Assembly (NCBI GenBank): GCA_019915135.1
Contig: JAHLMK010000051.1
Coordinates: forward strand, 1-41,595
Origin: Strobilurus pachycystidiatus
Taxonomy: Eukaryota > Basidiomycota > Agaricomycetes > Agaricales > Physalacriaceae
Direction of reading: 5' to 3'
Length of the DNA: 41,595 bases
Below, piece by piece: positions 21,751 through 30,300 of this stretch. The notes under the pieces were generated by a model that saw nothing but the letters and a program-made list of their open reading frames with translations, did no database searches and was not told the origin of the DNA. Position 1 is the first letter of the stretch. The number at the start of each line of letters is the position of its first letter. The position numbers and the translations under genes were made by a program.

Positions 21751-22596
21751 CTATTTTGCGTCCTCATCTTCATCTTCTGGGGACTCATACTCAGGCATGT
21801 ACCCACAGCGTTCTGGGCAGCGATCAAATGTCAATGTAGACTCCTTCCAGTCAACATTTGGGTTGTGATATCGCAGCCAGTCTAGACCTAGGAATATGTC
21901 CGTCTTTCCCAGATTGGTAACTGCTAGCTCAATCCTTTCTGCATGGTCTCCAACCAACATCCGTACCTCTACAAACCCTTCAATCTCTCCTCCTTCATTC
22001 AAGGTACCATCAGCGTTGTAGACGGGTAACGGAAGCGCAAGCTTCTTGATCTGCAACCCTTGGGTTTCAACATAGTCCTTGTTGACACAGGACCCTGTTG
22101 CACCACTGTCTACTAATGCGTCCGCTTCGTACTGAGAGCTGGTGCCCAGGCTCTCAATGGTGACTCGGAGTTTTAAGTCCTGCCCCTTGGTTCCTCGAAC
22201 AAACTTCCTCCCACGTTTCATCTCTGACACTACTTCCACCGCTTCCTTCGCTGTCAACTTTCTGATTGCCAACACCTTCTCTTCCGTGGCCTCCTGTTCT
22301 CTTTTTTCCGGCATCCAGGCTCTCAGGATTCCAACCGCTCTGGGCAAGTCATCCTCCCTCAGCCTCTCTTCAACCCACTCAGGAGTGTAGGGTTTATGTC
22401 TCGGCTCGTCTCTCGGTTTTGCAGTCTTTGGTGGTGAAGTCGTCGATGATAAATTACATGTTTCTGCTACAGGAGTACCGGTACTTGAATAATTATTGGT
22501 AGAAACATCAGGCGACTCATCCTTGGGGGGCCCCGGCAGTGCTGCGTCTACTGCTGGGGCTTTGCAAAACCCAACTCCTCTGCCAACTTCTTTCAT
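21751..22596 (-). CDS. Gypsy 1 aspartic protease region (start of pol)
   Basis: 281 aa. An N-terminal Pro/Ser-rich linker and a charged helical part (EEVL-type, about 100-140) precede the retropepsin core at about residue 167 (EADALVDSGATGSCVNKDYV, with catalytic DSG) and the flap and second half (DIFLGLDWLRYHNP). The ATG overlaps the gag stop as ATGA (22593-22596), in a different frame. That arrangement suggests stop-and-restart coupling rather than a slippery frameshift. The frame ends at TAG 21751 and would continue as RT if the stop were read through or had arisen by mutation (CAG to TAG). Confidence 0.85.
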   Translation of the reverse strand: MKEVGRGVGFCKAPAVDAALPGPPKDESPDVSTNNYSSTGTPVAETCNLSSTTSPPKTAKPRDEPRHKPYTPEWVEERLREDDLPRAVGILRAWMPEKREQEATEEKVLAIRKLTAKEAVEVVSEMKRGRKFVRGTKGQDLKLRVTIESLGTSSQYEADALVDSGATGSCVNKDYVETQGLQIKKLALPLPVYNADGTLNEGGEIEGFVEVRMLVGDHAERIELAVTNLGKTDIFLGLDWLRYHNPNVDWKESTLTFDRCPERCGYMPEYESPEDEDEDAK

Positions 22597-23510
22597 TCAT
22601 CCTCCGTCATGGCCATCCAAAGGCCGCGGACCTGTTGCGGACGCCTTGTGGGGCAGTCTCGTCCAATGTGTCCTAATCCTCCGCATCTGAAACACGCTCC
22701 CTTGCGCCGGGCCTCGTTGATGTCCATGGGCTTGCCGGCTCCACCATAGGTGACACCGGTTGCATCCTGTTTGTCCCTGGGAACCCAGGGCTTGGGGGCT
22801 GGTTTAGCGGGCTGGGCCTGTGCAGCAGGCTGAGGTGTTGCCGGCTTGGCGTGGCTGCCAAGCTTCTTGCTCTCCTCCCTGCGTTTCCACAGTTGGTCAA
22901 GCTTGGTGATCGCGACCTTCCACTCTGCGTAATCGTCTGGAAGGCCGTACTGGGACGAGTAGATCTGGTCAATGATCCGCTCGTTGATGTTCATCTCGAG
23001 GAGCCTGATGACATAGGCGTCCTCCTTCTTGTACCCCGCTTGGGTAAGCAGAGTCTCAAACTTCTGGAAGAAGTTCTCGGCAGTGTCAGTGCCTTGGCGC
23101 AACTTCTCAATCGCAATCTGGGCCTTGCGGGCAGTGTTGGAATCAACAAAGCGCGCCGACAGGTCCTTCTTGAAGGTGGTCCAAGAGACCTCCCATTCCT
23201 CTTCGTCTTCGTCAAAGTGCTCCTCCGTGTAGTTCTGCACCCAGGTATCGACCTCGTTGCCTCGGATATAGGAAAGACAGATGTCAATCCGTTCTCCATC
23301 ATTGGCGATCTGGTTCTTGGCGTCCCTGATGTAGGTGAACACCGTGCGCCACCATGCCTTGAACTTGGTCTTGTCGCCATTGAAGACGTCAGGCTTGTTG
23401 ACCAAGGATCGGCCAGTGGAGCGGGGAGTAGGGGTGTCGGGTTCGACGTCAACGTGCGGGTTCTGCTGCGGCATGTGCTGCTGCGGCTGCTCGTTGCCGT
23501 GTTGAGACAT
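22593..23510 (-). CDS. Gypsy 1 Gag
   Basis: 305 aa. A Gln/Pro-rich N-terminus is followed by a capsid-type region (PDVFNGDKTKFKAWWRTVF, FEDEEEW-like acidic patch, ENFFQKFETLLTQAGY), a Pro/Ala/Lys linker (AAQAQPAKPAPKPW) and one CCHC zinc knuckle, CFRCGGLGHIGRDC, near the end, which binds RNA. The size and order are typical of Ty3/gypsy Gag. The frame is intact. Gag assembles the particle in the cytoplasm. Confidence 0.9.
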   Translation of the reverse strand: MSQHGNEQPQQHMPQQNPHVDVEPDTPTPRSTGRSLVNKPDVFNGDKTKFKAWWRTVFTYIRDAKNQIANDGERIDICLSYIRGNEVDTWVQNYTEEHFDEDEEEWEVSWTTFKKDLSARFVDSNTARKAQIAIEKLRQGTDTAENFFQKFETLLTQAGYKKEDAYVIRLLEMNINERIIDQIYSSQYGLPDDYAEWKVAITKLDQLWKRREESKKLGSHAKPATPQPAAQAQPAKPAPKPWVPRDKQDATGVTYGGAGKPMDINEARRKGACFRCGGLGHIGRDCPTRRPQQVRGLWMAMTEDE

Positions 23511-24019
23511 AGTGAATTGGTGGTGTAGGGGTGTGGGAGTAGATGGGGTAATGGGTGTAGAGGATGTGGTTGGTGTGATAGGTGATGGGATGGAGGTGAC
23601 GGTGAAGAGGTGGTCTAGATCAGTGAAGAGATCCAGAACCTGGTGATGTGGGGAAATAATATCGTAAAGGTATAGGTAAAGGTAAAGTAAGGGTAAGTAA
23701 GAGTAGGTAAGGTATCTACGCTAGTCTACACAACAGGTATCGGTTACGTAGTTCTACGGAGCCCAAGTACTTGCCGTACGTTCGCAGTTGCCCAGCCGAC
23801 GTCCTCTCGTTTGAGAGTAGCCGAAGTCTATCTGGGAGCAGGGGTTGGCCCGCAAACAGCTCACAGTGAAGTGAAACTGCCAAGAGTTCGTTCGCACGAA
23901 AGTGGCTACTTCGGTATGTCCGTGGGCACCTCGCTCTAGGTGTTAGCACGGGGAGACCGGGATGACCTGTGTGAAGAAAAGGCAAATGGGGATGTGATGG
24001 ATGAGAGTGTGGGTGAGGG
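23511..24019 (-). other. Gypsy 1 5' leader (part)
   Basis: Untranslated region upstream of gag. It contains a GGTAAAG/GTAAGG-type repeat on the plus strand at about 23664-23715 (pyrimidine-rich in the transcript) and no good gene. The left target duplication of the small hAT, GGTGAGGG, is at 24012-24019. The leader resumes at 37138 beyond the inserted elements. Confidence 0.7.
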
Positions 24020-24559
24020 TAGAGTCCCCAACGAGTATATACCCAGGTATTGGGATACCCACCCCGCCGGGTAATGACTTCCTGAAGGCCTGGCCCAATC
24101 CACACCCATTACCCAAGTATAGCGTGAGCAAGTACGGGTGTGGGTATCTAACAAGTATCATGTATTAACATCTGAGTATTGAAATACTCGGGTATCAAAA
24201 CAGATATGTAGCAATTTATATACTTATATCTTGTATTTTTGGGGCCCTGTTGACTTGCCATAGGTTGTATTGCTAGCACAGGTAAGGTGTTCATCGTCAT
24301 TTGGCCAAACGGTATCTCATGTGCCCAGTGAGGATGGCCTGATCTCTGCAGGTTCAATTTTCACGGGGGTCATTTTGTTCCAACCCTCAAAGGTGTGAGT
24401 ACAGCGAGTATACCCCTGAGCTTGAGGTCTGGCCCGTTACTTACCCGTTACCCGGGTATGCAATCCACGGGTATTGAGTGATAACTGAGTAAGGATCCAG
24501 GCAGATATGAGTATGGTCTACGGGTATACCCATTTTTGCGGCACTCGTTGGGGACTCTA
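24020..24559 (-). mobile_element. Non-autonomous hAT (540 bp) in the gypsy 1 leader
   Basis: It has TIR TAGAGTCCCCAACGAGT at both ends and no transposase. The right half resembles the 5' end of hAT copy 1 in reverse (ACTCGTTGGGG preceded by GGGTATACCC), and the left half resembles the 3' end of the older hAT at 38578. It is therefore an internally deleted relative. Its 8-bp target duplication is GGTGAGGG: intact on the left (24012-24019) and split on the right, with GGTGAG at 24560-24565 and GG at 37138-37139, because gypsy 2 inserted inside it. Confidence 0.88.
24301..24361 (+). other. tRNA-like block in the small hAT
   Basis: A-box-like TTGGCCAAACGG (24301-24312) and B-box-like GGTTCAATTTT (24351-24361) are 38 nt apart, close to tRNA spacing. 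The block aligns by eye with the tRNA-like stretch at 4945-5037 of hAT copy 1 (both flanked by CATCG and TCATTTTGTT). No full cloverleaf was found. Confidence 0.4.
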
Positions 24560-24565
24560 GGTGAG

Positions 24566-24883
24566 TGTGACGGGAAGCACATCAGTAAGGTTAGGGTTAC
24601 TCCCTTATACGTAGATTACCGCGCTCCGCACCTGTATTATCTTTACTATCAACACCGTTCTTGCATGCTTATCTCCTGATTCCCGTCGCGCCGGCTGAGC
24701 GCTCCTGAGACCGCTCCCCGACGACGGGTCACATCGTCTCTTTAGCCAGAGTTACAGGCCAACGGACTCCGATTACGGATATCTACATACTCGTACTCGG
24801 ACGACTACACGCGTATACGACTACGCTATCGACATCCGACCCTCTCCTGGCGAGAAGTCTTACTTATCCTGGGCCCGATTACA
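24566..24883 (+). repeat. 5' LTR of gypsy 2
   Basis: 318 bp, TG to CA ends, apparently identical to 36815-37132. It should carry the element's promoter. Confidence 0.95.
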
Positions 24884-24884
24884 G

Positions 24885-24902
24885 TGGTGGGGAAACCCGG
24901 GA
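24885..24902 (+). promoter_or_regulatory. Putative primer binding site of gypsy 2
   Basis: TGGTGGGGAAACCCGGGA starts one base after the LTR. A TGG start matches the CCA end of a tRNA, so a tRNA primer is likely; the tRNA species cannot be named from this window. Confidence 0.5.
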
Positions 24903-24992
24903 CTTCACCAAGCCAGGTGGAAGTCGGATAATACTCTCATCACAACCGCTGCACGGCAGACGTCAGCCACCGTTTGGAAAGAAATCGGAACG

Positions 24993-25124
24993 ATGGCTGC
25001 TGAATGCGCCCGTTGCGAGACGGAAGCGAATATGAGCAGAAGGTATCCTGGCTGCTGTATGCGCCGTGGTTCGGCAGCCAAGGACCCACTTCTCGCAGGG
25101 TTGCGCATTTGCCGTGGCGTTTGA
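24993..25124 (+). CDS. Upstream ORF in the gypsy 2 leader, doubtful
   Basis: 43 codons, starting ATGGCTGCTGAATGCGCC within the first copy of the 16-nt motif. The second copy (25050-25065) lies in the same ORF but in another frame. It ends before the Gag-Pol ATG. No function is recognised; it may be a regulatory upstream ORF or chance. Confidence 0.25.
   Translation: MAAECARCETEANMSRRYPGCCMRRGSAAKDPLLAGLRICRGV
24995..25065 (+). repeat. 16-nt motif, copies 1-2 (leader)
   Basis: GGCTGCTGAATGCGCC at 24995-25010 and GGCTGCTGTATGCGCC at 25050-25065, in the untranslated leader of gypsy 2. Confidence 0.9.
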
Positions 25125-25204
25125 CAGTCATTTACAAATTTGGCACGTTTCATCAGAAAATTTCAGTCTGTTACGCTCTCCCAGCTACTCCCAACTTCTA
25201 GTTT

Positions 25205-27338
25205 ATGTTTGCTGCGCGCGCGTCTACTCCCGACTCACAGCCTAACAAACAGAAAAACAGACGCGCAGTGTCAGACACCGCGGCAAATTCCAGGAGGACG
25301 AATCCGAAGAAGACGACTCCCGTCCCTCCGCAACCAACACCAGCCCCGTCCTCCTCAGACGCAGCGAGCTCGGAAAGAAAACTCTGGTCACCGTCGGAGC
25401 CGTTATCGCCTTTGACCCCGCTTCCGCACCCCAACACCCGACAGAACCCGTTTTACAAGGCGGTCACCCCTTGGACCAATCACAAAACCACCAAGTTTAC
25501 CGCGCCGCTCGGTGAATTACCCCCGTCATCTTTGAACTTCGCCAACGCGCGCGTAGGCTTAACCGTGGCGACTCCTCGCAACTTTGGTTTGGCAACGTCG
25601 ATGGGTGGGCAAGGTTCAGGGAACAGAAAGGAGGCTGCTGTAGGCGCCAAGGAGAAGAATTCGGCCGCTGAAGGCGCCGGGAAGGATGAGGGTGATACGA
25701 CGTTAGACTCCCCGACCCCGGCTCGCGTGCGTCGGGCGTCAGTGGGTAGTCGCGCTTCGGTGGCTAGCTCGGGTCTCTTAGAGGTCGAGCCGTCGGAGAC
25801 CGGGAATTCTAGCATTGTGGAAGATCTGTCTATTGATGGTGGTCTTACTAGCATTTCTTCCCAACCTAGGGAGGAGGGAGCTAGAATCTTCACCTCTGTC
25901 GGCAAGGGGTATCCAATACACAACGAGACGCTCGCGCAGTCAATCGCCCGTTGGTATAAATTCAACCTTACTCAAGATGAGGATCCCTTGGCTCGGTACG
26001 GCTTACAGGACTCATGTCTTCCGGGTCGTAGTCATCAGTCTACGCTGAACATTCGAGACGCTATCATTCGTTGGCAGTATCCTATGGAGACTGTCTGGTC
26101 CGATCTGGACCAAGGCATTGAAGACCGTCTCGACTATCGTCCAACCTCCGCGCAGCTCCGCAAATACCAAGTTCGCAATGCGAACGAGTCGGGCGCGAGG
26201 CAGGTATATTACTCTGTGGGAAAGGGTGAAAACGACCTGTGGTTGTGGGGCCATGTTGTCTTAGCTCTCTCTCAAGTGGTCGATGTTCTGAATTACGAGA
26301 TTCGCCCAGAGCATCACATTAGCTTCCGTGTAGACCCAGAATTCACGCTTCTCCGTCTGCTAGAAGCTGCCCCTTCACGCGAGATTGTATTGACGACCAT
26401 CTCAACGCTCCAGCGGCGTTTGAAGAGCGGTCGTTCCCACGTCAAACAGCTCATCAACGCCCTACGCGTAGTGCACCTCCCTCAGATACCTCTGAGCGAC
26501 GTCTCCTCGTACGACTCTACCGTCGATGAGGTGCGAGAATACGAGGCGCGTCAGCTAGGTGAACGAAGGTTGGCCAATCTCGTATTGCGTCCAGGCTATG
26601 CCGAGATCGCACAAACCTACGCGCCTGGATTCCTGGCAGAGGCGTTAGCGGCAGCTCGAGACGATAGATCAGTTCCTTCGCCTTCTAACGGGTATTATAA
26701 GCCCAAAGTTGGAGCTGACAACAGGCGCCTGCCGTCTGAGTGTCTTTCAGGCCAACATGTAGCCTTCAATGACCCGCAAGCTTCCATCACAGCGTCCATA
26801 GCGGCCAGGCATCGCCGTACGGCTGCGGAGACGCCCGCAACGCCTACCTCGGTACCTCACGCTCGCGTCGACGTGGATATGAACAACCCCTTCGTGGCAC
26901 ACTCGACGCCCAATCCCTCCGGAGCTGCCGCAGCCCAGTCAGGGCAAAGAACCACGGACCATCCTATCTCGGCCGGTCCAGGTATCTACCGCTTGAATCC
27001 TCTACCCGGCCTGGCGACGGGGACGGCTGGGGGGCCACTGAATCAGCCCGCGAAACTGAATTCCGCTTCAGGATCAGGAATGTCTAACCCTGGCGGGTTA
27101 GGTTCACAAGGCTATTGGGTTGGTGGATACCATTACCCCGTCCACGGAGGTGGCGGTGGGGGCGGCGCTGGAGGAGGCGGAGGTGGCGGAGGTGGAGGTG
27201 GCGGCGGCGGCGGAGGACCAGTGGGCGGAGGAGGTGGAGGAATCGGAGGCGGTGGAGGCGGAGCACCCCCTGGAGGGGGTGGAGGCTTGGGCGGCGGAGC
27301 CCCTCCAGGAGGTATACCTGGAGGAGGTGGAGGTGGAG

Positions 27339-27369
<31 letters not shown>

Positions 27370-30300
27370 AGGCGGCGGACCTGGGGCTGCTGTAGGCGCC
27401 TATGGTCCGGGACCCGAAGTGTGGCAGATTAATCACAAGATCAACACTAGCGCCATTCCTTCCTGGGATAGTCGGGGAAGTTCGCTCATCGCGTATCTGG
27501 TATCCATGGCGGATCTCGTGCGTCTGGGAGACGCCGTCCGCACTGCGGTAGCCGCAATTGCTCCCACGCGTTGGACGGGTAGTGCTTCCGCATGGTGGCA
27601 AGCTCTTACGGAGGCGGACAAGATTTACTTATCGAGTAGCTGGGACAACTTGTTCCGTGCTATTCGTGACCGCTTCATGCATCAGACATGGATCACGGAG
27701 AGACGTTTGGAGTTTGACTCCATCCGTTTCCGTCAGCATGGGCATGATGATGAGGAACCCGAAGCCTTCCTCATCAGGCGTCTCAGTCTTCATCCTTACC
27801 TCTTCCCCGGAGAAATGGATGGCCCCACTGTTGTTGCACGAATCCTGTCTAATGCGCCGAGTGAATGGTCCCTGTACCTCAACGTTCGCAACTGTCCGAA
27901 CGTCTATGAGTTATTGCTCACCTCGTCTTCATATCGCCAAGTGCTGATAGACTGTTATACGACCTCCTCACGCCGTTTCATCAATCGCCGGACCCCCTAC
28001 CGAAGAGATGCTAAATCGGTCAGCTTGGAGGAAGTTGAAGACCCGGAAGCTGAATTCGATCCTCGACTCAGCACAGAACAACGCGAAGTCGCTGCAGTCA
28101 ATCGTCGGAAGGAAAACGAGCGGAAACGTCTCAATCCCTCCGACTTTCCCCAAGGAAAAACCGTGAACGGTTACGAGTTTACGAGGAGGGATGACGTGCA
28201 CAGTCCACGTCCTCCAACAAATGGTGACTGCTACGTCTGTACCAGCCCAAAGCATTTCGCGAGGGACTGCCCGCACTATGGCAAATGGACCACTCTCCGG
28301 AACGCACACCTTATCGAGACGGACCGTACTTTCGAAGATGAGATGGCGGAGGAAGCGGAGTACGTAGCAATGCTTGTTGAAGCTAGAGAAGAATCAGATG
28401 CTCGTGTTTCCGCGTACGAAGAGTCGGGGAATCGTAATGAAAGGAGGAGGCGTATGTTTGAGCAAGGATCCAGAGGAAAGGGAAGGGCTGCTGAAGGCGC
28501 CTCGCATGTGGAAGAGAATTACAAGGCTGCTGAAGGCGCCTCCGTGTCGATACCTCGTCGAGTCAGACGACGTCCCAAATTTGGAGAAACTCAAAGCAGC
28601 GCTAAGAAGGTAACCTTCGAAGCGTCCTCTCATCCTTCCATTCCCTCTTCGTCCACTTCCGAAGCGCGCCCGTTCGTAACCATACATCCAGCTCGTTCGC
28701 GACCCGATGGAATGGGGGCTCTGGGAACCAAGGCATTGCATATCAAGGTTCGCCTGAGCGATCCCGAAGCGGAGGACATTGTAGGCAGACTGGATACGGG
28801 TGCCGACATAACCCTGATTTCAGAAGAGTACTGCCTGCAGCACTCCGAAATACCCAAACCTAAGGATGGGCTGAAGATGACTCTCTACCAGCTCACGGGG
28901 GACGCTAAGGTTCTTGGTTATGTCCGGATTCCTATGTTCGTAGAGACCGAGGACGGAGAGACTCTTCGTTTCCTTACAGAAGCCTATGTCGTACGAGGAA
29001 TGAAGGTCCCACTGTTGATTGGAGAGGATTTCCAATCCTCTCACGTCTTCAGTATCCTTCGTAATGCGGATGGGCATCACCTTGTCCGCGTAGGGCATAC
29101 GAAATTCCACATCCCAGCATCCTCCTCCACGGAAGTGGACTTAGGTTTCGAAATACGGCAAGCCTTCAAAGCTCAGTCTTTCGTACGGCGTCTCTCAAAC
29201 CGACGGGCCAAACGTAGAGCTGCTAAAAAGGACCTCTTCGCGGAATACCAGGATTCAGAATCGGCGGATCCTAAGGAGGTGTACGTGAGAGCCGCGCATG
29301 ATTACATCTTGCCGGCTAGCTCAGTAGTACGGATAGAGGTACGAGGTCCTCTACAGGATCGAGAGGAATGGATCGTCGAGAAGGTGGTGCTAGGACAGGA
29401 GGATGGCACGGTGCTGACCGCCCCTACAACGTTTATCTCTCCCGAGGATCCTTACCTTCCTCTGGCTAATCCGTCAACCACACCGAAGTATATTCAGGAG
29501 GGGGACATTGTGGGCTTACTGAAAGACCCTAGTGAATATCTTGACATCCCAACGACGGAAGATGAGAGAGACGCCATGATCAGTGTGGCTGTGGCTCTGA
29601 AGAGCATCGTGGATGCCAGGCTAGCAGAAGACAAGGCGAAGGGAACGGCAGCTGAATGCGCCGGCAAGAAGGGTGCTAAAGGGGGGGGGAACGCATGTAA
29701 TACGGCTGCTGAAGGCGCCGCGGGTTTGGAGGCTGGGAATGAAGCGAGTCACAAGAACGTGGCTGCTGACCGCGTCAGAGAGATGGGCAGAGATTCGGAG
29801 AATGATGAGCAATGGGGTCCGAAGGTGACTGCTCTTCCTCCTGATCCGGACGATCACCGTACCGAGGTCACTGAGCTCGTTAATTTTGGGGAAGACGTGC
29901 CGGAGGAATTCCGCGAACGCCTGAGAAACGTTATCTTGAAGAATGAGAAAGCGTTTGGGGTGGATGGACGTCTAGGAGAAGTGGATGCAGAGGCAACCAT
30001 CCCGCTGAAGGAGGGCACCAAGCCCGTCTCCCTCCCCATGTATTCTGCTTCTCCGGCTAAGAGGGAAGTCATCGAGAAACAAATGAAGGCTTGGATAGAG
30101 GCGGACGTTATCGAACCATCTGTCAGCCCTTGGGGAGCTCCCTGCGTCGTAGTATTCCGCAACGGCAAGGCTAGGTTAGCCGTGGACTATCGCAAACTTA
30201 ATGCGGCCACCGTCCCCGATGAATTCCCTATTCCACGGCAATCCGAGATCCTTCAGGCTTTATCTGGTGCCCAAGTCCTCTCTTCCTTCGATGCACTGGC

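Larger units (their letters stand above)
14010..21762. repeat. Tandem duplication, right unit (7753 bp)
   Basis: Direct repeat of 6258-14009, offset 7751 in most of the hAT part and 7749 after the 2-bp difference. It holds a 5'-truncated hAT (14010-20181) and gypsy 1 pol (20182-21762), and runs on without a break into protease and gag at 21763. The right unit is therefore the one joined to the intact 5' half of gypsy 1. Confidence 0.93.

Noticed and set aside
22851..23528. Plus-strand ORF of 225 codons
   Set aside because: It is antisense to gag, which has a zinc knuckle and typical Gag composition; a shadow frame.
27104..27601. Ala/Ser- and Arg-rich ORFs in other frames of the GGN repeat
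   Set aside because: Any frame through a GGN tract stays open; only the Gag-Pol frame continues into recognised domains.
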